A model generated the notes under the pieces. The model was not told the origin of the DNA. It did not search any database and saw only the letters and a list, made by a program, of their open reading frames with translations. The position numbers were made by a program, and so were the translations under genes. A stretch of 64,000 nt of DNA from Excoecaria cochinchinensis (taxonomy: Eukaryota > Streptophyta > Magnoliopsida > Malpighiales > Euphorbiaceae), in the NCBI GenBank assembly GCA_947683425.1, contig CANTUQ010000007.1, forward strand, positions 310,001-374,000, written 5' to 3'. Positions 50,884 through 60,648 of the stretch are shown here, piece by piece (position 1 is the stretch's first letter; every line of letters starts with the position of its first letter).

Positions 50884-51752
50884 TGATGCGGAACCCCGAG
50901 GTTAAAGAACCCGAAACACCTTGAACATACACTTTGATTGCAAAGACAAAGAAGACAAAAATCCTCCCTATTGAACCCCCAAACAACACGTGAATGGAAA
51001 CGCAAATAATTGGGAAATCGAAGAAAATGAAAACGCCACAATCAAGACAATTGATAAGTTATCAAATTCCTCATGCAATAGAAAAGAAAAGCAAGCAATC
51101 TCACTAATCTCCCTAAAGAAATTCGGCCAAGCCAAGAAGAGAATACTCTCAAATGTTTAATTGATCAAAAATCTGCAGGTTACAACTTATGTTAGCCTAT
51201 TTATATGGTGGCTAACCCTAATTACTCTTAAAACCTAAAACAAACCCTAAAACAAACCCTACTAAGGCCTTAATCATTCATAGGCCGAAATTGACATGGG
51301 CTTTACAAGCTAAATTAAGCCCACAATAAAGAAAATAAACATACTTAAAGGTAAGTGTTAAAGGCTGAATGTGAAAGCCCAAAACAAGACAAAATAAACA
51401 ATCAAACTAACTAAACCAAGCCCACACGCCTAGCCCATTTAAATACAACTTAAGTGAGTCATGTGACTTTTAAATGAGGCACATGACATGTACAATTAAA
51501 AGCCCAAAGTTGTATAAGCCCTTGATGGCTTAAATTGACCCAATTCCTTCACTTGCTTCCAGAAGGCTAAGTACTTTCATTTGGCCTTCAAGCTCTCCAG
51601 AACATTTCTCAATAGCCTCTTCATGAATTTCTTGAGTGACAAAAGCCTGAACAAAAGATGTCATAGCCATCTTTAGCTTCTGAGCACGTCCTCTCGTTAT
51701 TGGACCACTAGGCATCTTCAAATGATCTTTGATGGTTGGTGGATCCGTATCA
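50884..51752 (-). repeat. 3' LTR of the retrotransposon (left copy)
   Basis: 869 bp, TGATGCGG...CGTATCA on the plus strand. On the element's strand it runs TGATACGG...CGCATCA. It contains the last ~73 codons of pol. Lacks 12 bp present in the right copy, within the AAGCCC-rich stretch (right copy about 58402-58413). Confidence 0.95.
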
Positions 51753-54700
51753 TTCCCTCCCTCCTCAAAAAGATTTGTCCTCAAATCTGCATCCACATCA
51801 AAAGGAGAAAGGTCAGAAACATTAAATGTTGCAGAAACACCATACTCACCTGGTAAATCTATCTTGTAAGCATTATCATTGATGCGCTCCAAGACTTGGA
51901 ATGGACCATCACCACGTGCATCCAACTTTCCTTTCCGTTGGTTTGGGAACCTTTCCTTGCGAAAATGCACCCAAACCCAATCTCCAGGAGCAAATACCAC
52001 TTGTCGCCTTCCTTTATTAGCTCTTTCAGCATACTTCTGGTTCCTCTTCTCAATATTAGTCCTGGCTTTCTCATGCAAAGTCTTTACCAATTCTGCCTTC
52101 CTGTTGCCATCTAAACTTGAAAGCTCATTTAAAGGCAATGGACAAAGATCAAGCACAGTCAGTGGGTTAAAACCATAAACAATCTCAAATGGTGAAAACC
52201 CAGTAGTAGAATGAATACTTCTATTATAAGCAAATTCAATGAAAGGTAAACAATCTTCCCATGTTTTGAGGTTCTTACCCACTATAGCACGAAGTAAGGT
52301 ACCCAAAGATCTATTCACTACCTCTGTTTGACCATCTGTCTGCGGGTGGCAAGTAGTAGAAAATAACAACTTTGTACCCAACTTACCCCATAGAACACGC
52401 CAAAAATGAGAAAGGAACTTTGTATCTCTGTCAGAAACAATGGTGCGTGGTATACCATGCAAACGCACAACTTCTTTAAAGAATAGGTCAGCAACATTAA
52501 CAGCATCATCACATTTATGACAAGCAATAAAGTGAGCCATTTTACTAAACCTATCCACCACAACAAAAATGCTATCTCTACCACGTTTAGTTCTAGGCAA
52601 TCCAAGCACAAAATCCATAGAAACATCAGTCCAAGGAGAACTAGGTACAGGTAGAGGCATATACAAACCATGGGGCATAGTTTTAGACTTAGCTTGCCTA
52701 CATGCAACACATGAATTACATACCTTTTCCACATCCCTGCGCATATGAGGCCAATAAAAATGCTCATTTAACATATCATAAGTCTTATGCACCCCAAAAT
52801 GTCCCATCAATCCCCCACAATGGGATTCTAATACAAGCAAATCACGCATAGAACACTTAGGCAAACAAAGCTTGCTGCCCTTAAACAAAAACCCATCATG
52901 CCTATAAAATTTATCAAAAGCTTGATGTTCACATGCTGCATACACATTACCAAAATCAAGATCTCCAACATATAATTCCTTAACATGCTCAAATCCTAAC
53001 AATTTAGAACTAAGTGTAGAAATCAAGGCATATCTTCTTGATAATGCATCAGCAACAATATTATCCTTTCCATGCTTGTATTGAATAACATAAGGAAATG
53101 CTTCAATAAATTCAACCCATTTAGCATGCCTTTTATTCAACTTACCTTGTCCCTTCAAGTGTTTGAGGGACTCATGATCGGTGTGAATGACAAACTCCTT
53201 GGGTAGGAGGTAATGCTGCCACACATCCAACGCTCGCACTAATGCATAAAGCTCCTTGTCATAGGTTGAATAATTGAGTTGGGCTCCATGAAGCTTCTCA
53301 CTAAAGTATGCTACTGGTTTCTTTTCTTGCATTAGAACAGCCCCAATACCTACACCAGAAGCATCACACTCAATTTCAAAAGTTTTATCAAAGTTAGGCA
53401 AAGATAAAATAGGAGCAGAACACAACTTCCCTTTCAGAGTCTCAAATGCCTTTTGCTGTGCTTCTCCCCACTTGAACCCAACTTCCTTCTTGATAATTTC
53501 TGTAAGTGGTGCAGCAATGGAAGAAAAGTCCTGCACAAAACGCCTATAAAAGCTTGCCAAGCCATGGAAGCTTCTCACATCTGAAGTAGTCTTAGGCGTA
53601 GGCCATTCCTTAATTGCCTTTACTTTCTCTTCATCCACTTCAATTCCCTGTGCACTCACCACAAAACCAAGAAACACAAGTCTATCTATGCAAAATGTGC
53701 ATTTCTTAAGCTTAGCATACAACTTTTCAGATCTCAAAGCGTGTAAAACTAGCCTAACATGCTCAATATGCTCTTCATAAGACTTGCTATAAATGAGTAT
53801 ATCATCAAAGTACACAACAATAAACTTTCCTAAATATGCACGCAATACATGGTTCATAAGCCTCATAAAAGTGCTAGGGGCATTAGATAGCCCAAATGGC
53901 ATAACCAACCACTCATACAAACCATACTTAGTCTTGAAAGCTGTTTTCCACTCATTTCCCGATTTCATTCTAATTTGATGATATCCACTCATTAAATCAA
54001 TTTTAGTAAAATACACAGCACCACATAATTCATCCAACATATCATCTAGCCTAGGGATGGGATGTCTATACTTTACAGTGATTTTGTTGACTGCACGACA
54101 ATCGACACACATCCTCCATGTTCCATCCTTCTTAGGCACCAAAAGAACAGGTACTGCGCACGGACTCATGCTTTCTCTCACCAATCCCTTCTCCATGAGT
54201 TCTTCCACTTGCCTTTGCATCTCCTTAGTTTCCATAGGATTGCTTCTATAGGCTGGTCTATTGGGAATGGTAGATCCTGGCACAAAATCAATCTGATGTT
54301 CTATCCCTCTCAAAGGTGGTAAACCATCTGGCATCTCATCAGGAAAAACATCAGAATACTCCTGCAACAAAGAAACAAAACTAGAAGGCAAAGAGTCAAG
54401 GTTAGGGTCAGTGTCAGTAAACAAAACTTCCTTGTAGATAACAAGAACCAGTGGTTGCCTTAAGGCTAATGCACTCTTGACCTCCCTTACTCTAACATAG
54501 AAATTTTGTTTTTGTCTCCCCCCTTGCTTGTTTTCACTCACCACTGGGCCATTTATTTGTTTTGTTTCTTTTTGGGCCTCTTTTCCCCCTTTCTTTTCTT
54601 TTCCTCTCTCTCTCACCCCTTGGGCCGAAACCTCTCTCCCTTTTTCTCTTTTGGCTGAAACCTCTTTCTCCTTTTCAAACATTCTCTTTTGATCTTCATA

Positions 54701-55648
54701 AATCTCTTGAGGAGATAATGGGGCTAAAACAACCTTTTTACCTTCATAAGAAAAAGAAAATCTGTTAGTGTGCCCATTATGAATAGCCTGTCTATCAAAT
54801 TGCCAAGGCCTTCCCAAAAGCAAATGGCCTGCCTGCATAGGTACAACATCACATAAAACTTCATCCTTGTACCATCCAATAGAAAATGGCACTCTAACCT
54901 GGCGTGTCACCTTAACCTCTCCACTATCATTCAACCATTGCAATCTATAAGGTCTAGGATGCTTCTCACATGCCAAGTTCAACTTCTCAACCATACTCAC
55001 ACTAGCTACATTTGTGCAACTCCCCCCATCAATAATGATTGTGCACACTCTCCCATTAACTAAACACTTAGTGTGAAATATGTTCTCTCTTTGTTCTAGG
55101 CTATCTTCCCTAACATTCAAGTTTAAAGCTCGCCTAGCAACTAATGACTTCCCACTTTCAGCAACTAACAACTCCCCCTCACTATCGCAATCACTACAAT
55201 CTTCTAAAGGAGGCATTTCATTATCACTCTGTTCTGATTCAGAAGTAATTTCCCCATCATCCCTAGCAATTATTACCCTCTTATTAGGACAATCTCGTGC
55301 TACATGCCCCTTACCCAAACATTTAAAACATTTAATTTCTCTACTAGGGGTAGGAGTACTAGAGTTACCTTTAACACCTTTATTTGGGACTTGGGTTGCT
55401 TTTACTTCTTTGGAACTCGAATCTGCCCCATAGGGTTTAGATACCCTAAAATCCTTCTTCTCCTCCTTTTTGGTCCATTTAGACCCCAAAGTATAGCTTG
55501 AGTTGTTGTTGATCTTACTGAAATTTTTACTCCTCTTTTGCTTTTCAATCTTTATTGCCATGTGCAACATCTCTTCCATCGTGTCATATCTATACATCTC
55601 AATGGCATCAGCAACCTCCTTGTTTAAACCACCTAAAAACCGAGCCAT
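51530..55648 (-). CDS. Retrotransposon gag (C-terminal)-pol polyprotein
   Basis: 1,372 residues in one open frame. The order is: end of gag with a CCHC knuckle (C107, C110, H115, C120), aspartic protease with DGGS at 207-210, reverse transcriptase with YFDD at 613-616, and RNase H starting near FEIECDASGVGIGAVL. Integrase follows with the HHCC zinc finger (GHFGVHKTYDML ... CNSCVAC) and the DDE core. An integrase C-terminal GPFQVLERINDNAYK segment comes next, and a tail MPSGPITRGRAQKLK lies inside the LTR. Residues from about 1300 on are LTR-encoded. The frame has no stop, so the pol proteins could be functional if expressed. The upstream gag lies in a different frame. Confidence 0.93.
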   Translation of the reverse strand: MARFLGGLNKEVADAIEMYRYDTMEEMLHMAIKIEKQKRSKNFSKINNNSSYTLGSKWTKKEEKKDFRVSKPYGADSSSKEVKATQVPNKGVKGNSSTPTPSREIKCFKCLGKGHVARDCPNKRVIIARDDGEITSESEQSDNEMPPLEDCSDCDSEGELLVAESGKSLVARRALNLNVREDSLEQRENIFHTKCLVNGRVCTIIIDGGSCTNVASVSMVEKLNLACEKHPRPYRLQWLNDSGEVKVTRQVRVPFSIGWYKDEVLCDVVPMQAGHLLLGRPWQFDRQAIHNGHTNRFSFSYEGKKVVLAPLSPQEIYEDQKRMFEKEKEVSAKREKGREVSAQGVRERGKEKKGGKEAQKETKQINGPVVSENKQGGRQKQNFYVRVREVKSALALRQPLVLVIYKEVLFTDTDPNLDSLPSSFVSLLQEYSDVFPDEMPDGLPPLRGIEHQIDFVPGSTIPNRPAYRSNPMETKEMQRQVEELMEKGLVRESMSPCAVPVLLVPKKDGTWRMCVDCRAVNKITVKYRHPIPRLDDMLDELCGAVYFTKIDLMSGYHQIRMKSGNEWKTAFKTKYGLYEWLVMPFGLSNAPSTFMRLMNHVLRAYLGKFIVVYFDDILIYSKSYEEHIEHVRLVLHALRSEKLYAKLKKCTFCIDRLVFLGFVVSAQGIEVDEEKVKAIKEWPTPKTTSDVRSFHGLASFYRRFVQDFSSIAAPLTEIIKKEVGFKWGEAQQKAFETLKGKLCSAPILSLPNFDKTFEIECDASGVGIGAVLMQEKKPVAYFSEKLHGAQLNYSTYDKELYALVRALDVWQHYLLPKEFVIHTDHESLKHLKGQGKLNKRHAKWVEFIEAFPYVIQYKHGKDNIVADALSRRYALISTLSSKLLGFEHVKELYVGDLDFGNVYAACEHQAFDKFYRHDGFLFKGSKLCLPKCSMRDLLVLESHCGGLMGHFGVHKTYDMLNEHFYWPHMRRDVEKVCNSCVACRQAKSKTMPHGLYMPLPVPSSPWTDVSMDFVLGLPRTKRGRDSIFVVVDRFSKMAHFIACHKCDDAVNVADLFFKEVVRLHGIPRTIVSDRDTKFLSHFWRVLWGKLGTKLLFSTTCHPQTDGQTEVVNRSLGTLLRAIVGKNLKTWEDCLPFIEFAYNRSIHSTTGFSPFEIVYGFNPLTVLDLCPLPLNELSSLDGNRKAELVKTLHEKARTNIEKRNQKYAERANKGRRQVVFAPGDWVWVHFRKERFPNQRKGKLDARGDGPFQVLERINDNAYKIDLPGEYGVSATFNVSDLSPFDVDADLRTNLFEEGGNDTDPPTIKDHLKMPSGPITRGRAQKLKMAMTSFVQAFVTQEIHEEAIEKCSGELEGQMKVLSLLEASEGIGSI
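51753..51766 (-). other. Polypurine tract (PPT) of the retrotransposon
   Basis: GAGGAGGGAGGGAA on the element strand, directly next to the 3' LTR start; primes plus-strand DNA synthesis in LTR retrotransposons. Here it also lies within the pol coding frame. Confidence 0.85.
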
Positions 55649-56346
55649 GGTGACCTCCTCGTCCCCTCAATGTTTGCTCTCACCATGCACATTTCCATGT
55701 CTTTATAGTAATCTTCCACTGATCTTCCTCCCTGCACAAGTCTATGCAATTTTTGATGTAATTCCCTAAAATAGTGTGAAGGAACAAACCTTTTTCTCAT
55801 GGCTTCCTTCATGTCCTCCCAATTACTAATAGGACGCCTCCCCACTTTCCTTCTGCTCAAATTGAGTTGCTCCCACCAAAACATTGCATAATCAGTGAAC
55901 TCTACAGCTGCAATCTTCACCTTCTTTTCCTCTGAATATCTAGTGCATTCAAAGATCATCTCCACCTTTCTCTCCCACTCCAAGTACTCTTCTGCACTAT
56001 TTCTGCCTTTGAATGGAGGAATCTTGAGTTTGATGTTCCCCAAGTTCCCATCTATCCTTGCACTAGTCTCCTCCTCCTCTTCATCGTCAAAATCATGCTC
56101 CCCATGCCCTTGAATAATTCGGCCTCTCCTTGCTGCCCTTCTAGGTGCATTAGATATACTTCCTTCAAGCCTCTCTTCCATTCCATCCATTCTAAGAGAC
56201 AACTTTCGCATCTCACTGATGAAGGCTTGATATAGCATCTTGTTGTCCGGTACATGATCTTCAGCTTGGGATATTCCTTTCCCACTAGTCTCTTTAGTCA
56301 TGGTGTAATACCTGTAAAATTTGTTAGATAAAATCCTCACAAGCAC
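55633..56346 (-). CDS. Retrotransposon gag, N-terminal part (frame-shifted from pol)
   Basis: 237-residue frame. The likely start is an internal Met (MTKETSGKG). It carries an acidic EEEEETSARIDG linker and the gypsy gag core LKIPPFKGRNSAEEYLEWERKV-like region (about residues 107-130), then WWEQLNLSRR and FVPSHYFRELHQKL, all typical of plant Ty3/gypsy capsid. It ends 16 bases inside the pol frame, at a G-rich spot near 55660 where the gag reading is lost to the other frame. This is a lesion of a single-base type, not a recognised programmed frameshift site. Confidence 0.85.
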   Translation of the reverse strand: MLVRILSNKFYRYYTMTKETSGKGISQAEDHVPDNKMLYQAFISEMRKLSLRMDGMEERLEGSISNAPRRAARRGRIIQGHGEHDFDDEEEEETSARIDGNLGNIKLKIPPFKGRNSAEEYLEWERKVEMIFECTRYSEEKKVKIAAVEFTDYAMFWWEQLNLSRRKVGRRPISNWEDMKEAMRKRFVPSHYFRELHQKLHRLVQGGRSVEDYYKDMEMCMVRANIEGTRRSPWLGF

Positions 56347-57032
56347 TCCCTCACGTGTTTACACTCAAAGAATGTCACTCCTCTCGTGTTTCACACAATC
56401 AAGGCTTTTACACTCTTAATGTCCTCACACTCTCTTGCCTTTTACCACTCGAGCTTGCAACTTCAAAATTGCACTTCAGAATTCAATTCACAGATCAAGA
56501 ATCTCGAGCACGTTTAAAAAAACAAAGAATAAGTAAGCACTAACAATAAAAAGATAGCTCAAAACTAAAAAAAAAAGAAGACACTAGACACAATGGAGGT
56601 GATACACGGTCAAGAGTAGTGCACCACTTGATTATATCCAAATTAGAGTATTAGAACAAGCAAAGATACTCTAACAGTGTAAAGGAACAAAAGCAAGCTT
56701 AAAACAAAGAAATAAGCAACAAGAATTAAGAAAAAAAAATGACAATTCTAGACAAGATGTATGAATCTGATTCACTACAAAGTAAACCAAATATAGAACC
56801 TAGATATTCTACCCAGCAAAGCAAGAAATCAATAAAAAGACAAATTAAACTAAATAAAGCAAATTGCATGCAAGACAATTCAATTAAGAGCTAAAAGATG
56901 AGTAGGCCGAATGGTGTATCAAGCTCTAATTAATGTGTCAAGTTGTGTGCAAAAGGATGGCAAAGTGATAGAAAGATGATGGCAAAAAGATACCAAAATG
57001 GTAACACAAATGATAAAAAAAAATGATTCCAC

Positions 57033-57350
57033 AAATGGATAAGAAATGTTAAAAATGGCAGCTCAAATGGATAAGAAAAAAATGGATAAGAAAATGGATA
57101 AGAAAAAATGGATAAGAAAATGGATAACACAAATGGATAAGTAGCACAAATGGATAAGAAAATGGATAACACGAATGGATAAGTAAATGGATAACACAAA
57201 TGGATAAGTAACACAAATGGATAAGAAAATGGATAACACAAATGGATAAGTAACACAAATGGATAAGAAAATGGATAACACAAATGGATAAGTAAATGGA
57301 TAAGAAAATGGATAACACAAATGGATAAGAAAATGGATAACACAAATCAC
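57033..57350. repeat. Minisatellite of ATGGATAA-type units in the retrotransposon leader
   Basis: About 22 copies of an AATGGATAA(G/C) core, spaced 12-17 bases apart and alternating with AAA or CACAA spacers. It lies between the 5' LTR/PBS and gag, i.e. in the untranslated leader of the element. Open frames here (Ser-Tyr-Pro-Phe or Leu-Ser-Ile repeats) are by-products of the repeat. Confidence 0.9.
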
Positions 57351-57850
57351 CAAACTTCTCACGCCCAAGGTGATCAGAACTCAAATTCGGTTTTCTAACC
57401 CTTTTTTTTTTTTTTTTTCAAAACGCAAAAACTTCAAAGTGAAGAACGGAGGCTTAAACGTTATTTTTAAGGGCCGAAAAAGTCAGTTACGTAGGTCTTT
57501 GCCCAAGTAACGATTGTAGAGCACGAAATTCCCTTTCCGGAATGATATTATAATAACAAATCGGACTCCTATGTCAAAAGTTATGGCCTTTCGAAGTTTT
57601 CTGATTTTTTTTTTTTTTCAAATCAGCAACTAACCTCTAATATTCTTCTACTAAGATTCGAAATCAAGCTAAGGATGTTCAAGATTCGGTTCAAGGTAAA
57701 GGTAAGCAAAGAAAAGGCTAATTTAAACACACGAATAAACACGATTAACTAAGAAACTTAATGCAACCTAATTCGGCATAAATAACTAGAATTCAAAGAA
57801 AGAAAACGCAAACCTAACACTAAGATAAATAGGAATTTACCTTAACTTTG

Positions 57851-57862
57851 GCTCTGATACCA
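57851..57862 (-). other. Primer-binding site, initiator tRNA-Met
   Basis: TGGTATCAGAGC on the element strand, two bases inside the 5' LTR. This is complementary to the 3' end of plant initiator tRNA-Met, the usual primer of many plant LTR elements. Confidence 0.9.
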
Positions 57863-57864
57863 AA

Positions 57865-58745
57865 TGATGCGGAACCCCGAGGTTAAAGAACCCGAAACAC
57901 CTTGAACATACACTTTGATTGCAAAGACAAAGAAGACAAAAATCCTCCCTATTGAACCCCCAAACAACACGTGAATGGAAACGCAAATAATTGGGAAATC
58001 GAAGAAAATGAAAACGCCACAATCAAGACAATTGATAAGTTATCAAATTCCTCATGCAATAGAAAAGAAAAGCAAGCAATCTCACTAATCTCCCTAAAGA
58101 AATTCGGCCAAGCCAAGAAGAGAATACTCTCAAATGTTTAATTGATCAAAAATCTGCAGGTTACAACTTATGTTAGCCTATTTATATGGTGGCTAACCCT
58201 AATTACTCTTAAAACCTAAAACAAACCCTAAAACAAACCCTACTAAGGCCTTAATCATTCATAGGCCGAAATTGACATGGGCTTTACAAGCTAAATTAAG
58301 CCCACAATAAAGAAAATAAACATACTTAAAGGTAAGTGTTAAAGGCTGAATGTGAAAGCCCAAAACAAGACAAAATAAACAATCAAACTAACTAAACCAA
58401 GCCCAACAAGAAGCCCACACGCCTAGCCCATTTAAATACAACTTAAGTGAGTCATGTGATTTTTAAATGAGGCACATGACATGTACAATTAAAAGCCCAA
58501 AGTTGTATAAGCCCTTGATGGCTTAAATTGACCCAATTCCTTCACTTGCTTCCAGAAAGCTAAGTACTTTCATTTGGCCTTCAAGCTCTCCAGAACATTT
58601 CTCAATAGCCTCTTCATGAATTTCTTGAGTGACAAAAGCCTGAACAAAAGATGTCATAGCCATCTTTAGCTTCTGAGCACGTCCTCTCGTTATTGGACCA
58701 CTAGGCATCTTCAAATGATCTTTGATGGTTGGTGGATCCGTATCA
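57865..58745 (-). repeat. 5' LTR of the retrotransposon (right copy)
   Basis: 881 bp, same ends as the left copy. It carries an orphan duplicate of the pol tail (58523-58714), as expected when the pol 3' end is LTR-encoded. AAACCCTA-like repeats occur near 58220-58240. Confidence 0.95.
58179..58186 (-). promoter_or_regulatory. TATA box of the 5' LTR
   Basis: TATAAATA on the element strand, in the middle of the LTR; the identical site in the other LTR is at 51198-51205. Likely the U3 promoter from which the element RNA starts. Confidence 0.55.
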
Positions 58746-58750
58746 AATTT
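58746..58750. repeat. Right target-site duplication AATTT
   Basis: Exact copy of 50879-50883. Exon 7 of the REM gene continues from 58751. Confidence 0.95.
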
Positions 58751-59944
58751 CTGTCGTCATAGCCTGGTTGTTGCTTAGCTCCCTACTCTATGCTTCTAAA
58801 AATATGTATTGACTTGAATTGCTGCATTAGACCCTCTAATTTGTATTTCCAAGCAGCATGTTCCTACAAAATTTGCAAGGCTGCACTTTCAAGGCAAAAG
58901 GTGTCACAAGATCTTTCTTATAGACCAAAAGGAAAGGTCTTGGCCAGCAAATTTATGGCATAAAAGATCAGAACGTCAAGTTTATATTGGGGATGGTTGG
59001 AAAGCATTCTATGTTGCCAATGAACTTAAGCCAGGAGATTCTTTCATTTTCGAGTTCATTGAGAAGGCGAATTGGCCTGCACTAAAAATGTTTGGTAAGT
59101 TACTCTTGTGGAGATGTCCTTCTGCAACAAAATTTCACCAATTACTGTTTGTATGGCCATTGATGTTGTGCAGGGTTCAAAGCAAATCCAGAGGCCCAAA
59201 TGAATCTAGTTCATCAGGATAAAGGAGCCGGTTCTTCGACAATAAGGCATCCCTATTTCTATATTACAATGAAAGCATCTTACATTAATAAATATAATCT
59301 AGTAAGTACTAATTACCCAATACATAGAAACTCATCAGTAACAATAAATTCATGTTCATATCATGAGTTGATTTGCAGAAAATTCAAAGAAACTTTGCAC
59401 AGAGGAATGGCCTTACTAGAAAATGTTCAGAATTGATCCTCAAAAATGAAATGGGAAATTCATGGGTAGTATCACTAAGGCCAGATCAAGATGACGGTCT
59501 TTTTCTTGGACATGGATGGTCTGAATTTGTCAAAGAAAATGGACTAAAAGAGGGAGATGTTTTCATGTTAGAACTCGTCCGAGGTGGAAAGAGGCCTGTC
59601 ATGAAATTTTATGGTAAACATTTAATATATGGTATGTAACCATTTTATCTTATCTATTTTGCACTGACCAAACTATTTCTTATTGGAAGCTGTTAAACAA
59701 GGGATATCAGGGAAGCAAAGGCAGTGCTTGGACAGTGATAAAAGCCATAAGAGCTTCTTGGAAGATTGTGAAGATGTTAAGTCAATCATAGAACTCTGAG
59801 TTACTGCTTCTCTGCATCCTTATTTACAGTGTATTTTAATTCCTAATCATGCCACATTTTCTTCAAATGATTGTGTATTTATAGTAATCTGCATTCAGAT
59901 ATTGGTGGCTACTGTACCTCATAGCACACTATTTTGTAAACAAC

Positions 59945-59990
59945 AGTAAAACTGTTCAGTATTTCAGGTGTATGCAGTTATGTTTGGGAC
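59945..59990 (+). repeat. Duplicated upstream block of the REM unit
   Basis: GTAAAACTGTTCAGTATTTC followed by a segment ending in TATGTTTGGG closely matches the block upstream of the first REM gene (48872-48920). It indicates that the promoter side was duplicated together with coding modules. Confidence 0.6.
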
Positions 59991-60071
59991 TATAGAAATT
60001 AGGGGCTTCTTAAGATAGGCCTGCGCGTCAGCCCAATATTGCATAGTATTTGGCACTTTATGTTTGCGCAG

Positions 60072-60648
60072 GATTCAGAGCAAATCCAAAGGCCATAAAG
60101 AAACTAGTTCTTTATCAGGATACAGAAGCAAGTTCTTCAATCGAGCATCCTTCTTTTTATGTTACTATGAAAGCATGTCATAGAATTGACCTAGTAACAA
60201 CTAATTACGTAAAAATTCGGAATTTCATCAATGGTTATAAAGTATTGTTCATATTTTGAGTTAATATCTGCGGAATTTTCCAAAACCTTTCGTGGAGAGG
60301 AATAGCCTTATTGCAGGTTCAGAAATGGTCATAAAAAATGAAAAGGGAAATTCCTGGTTTGTGTCACTTAAGGAGATGAAACCCCGAGGAGTGGTAGTGA
60401 GACATGGCTGGACGGACATTATAAAAGGAAATGAACTGAAAAAGGGAGATGTGTTCATGTTAGAACTTTTGTGGTAAACATTTTATATTTGATTTATGTA
60501 ATGTAAACTATTTTATTTTATTTTATGTATTTTGCACTTACCATATTATTTTTGTTATTTGTTTTAGAAGCTGTTAAACAAGGGATAGCGGGGAAGCAAA
60601 CAAGTGATCAAAGCCAAAGGAGCTTCTTTCAAGATTGTGAAATGTAAC
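60072..60648 (+). pseudogene. Collapsed REM copy: only the last B3 module remains
   Basis: Corresponds to exons 9-11 of the neighbouring REM genes. 60072 onward reads GFRANPKAIKKLVLYQDTEA, then HPSFYVTMKA and a donor. The next block (PFVERNSLIAGSEM, then VVRHGWTDIIKGNELKKGDV) lacks a proper acceptor: the site reads CTGCGG where paralogues have TTGCAG. It also lacks ~36 bases near its end, so that the frame stops at ELLW. The last block (AVKQGIAGKQTSDQSQRS...) follows at about 60570. No upstream modules are present. Likely a tandem-duplication remnant that no longer encodes a usable protein. Confidence 0.8.

Larger units (their letters stand above)
50884..58745 (-). mobile_element. Ty3/gypsy LTR retrotransposon, 7,862 bp, near-complete and young
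   Basis: Two LTRs (869 and 881 bp), a perfect AATTT duplication, a PBS matching initiator tRNA-Met, a polypurine tract, and gag-protease-RT-RNaseH-integrase in that order on the minus strand (the Ty3/gypsy order). No classical chromodomain was seen, but the pol frame runs on into the 3' LTR, as in CRM-type chromoviruses, so that clade is a candidate. LTR comparison by eye shows two substitutions and one 12-bp indel. A one-base-type frame break separates gag from the rest. Confidence 0.95.
49197..59799 (+). pseudogene. REM-type multi-B3-domain gene, interrupted in exon 7 by an LTR retrotransposon
   Basis: Eleven exons can be placed: 49197-49277, 49347-49656, 49793-49917, 50010-50250, 50350-50477, 50557-50593, 50781-50883 plus 58751-58766, 58854-59094, 59174-59301, 59379-59613 and 59690-59799. 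All phases agree, and without the insertion the frame would be open for 584 codons. B3 domains are encoded by exons 1-2 (HFFKPLLPGF; GWKEFAQDHELHVGDFLVF), 3-4 (HPYFVIKLTRYS; GDSLIFEL), 7-8 (HPFFVAKV; KPGDSFIFEF) and 9-10 (HPYFYITMKA; EGDVFMLEL). Exons 5-6 look like the start of a fifth, truncated domain. REM proteins are nuclear DNA-binding factors, mostly of reproductive meristems. The 7.9-kb element lies in coding sequence 16 bases before the end of exon 7, so a full-length product is unlikely; a truncated protein with the first two B3 domains could still be made. Labelled pseudogene for that reason. Confidence 0.85.

Noticed and set aside
57033..57350. CRISPR-like array (regular short repeats)
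   Set aside because: Units are too short, spacers are near identical, and this is plant DNA inside a retrotransposon leader.
56930..57384. Three overlapping minus-strand frames of 101-137 residues with SYPF or LSIC repeats
   Set aside because: By-products of the ATGGATAA minisatellite in all three phases.
58523..58714. 63-residue frame with the pol tail
   Set aside because: Not a gene of its own; it is the LTR duplicate of the polyprotein C-terminus.
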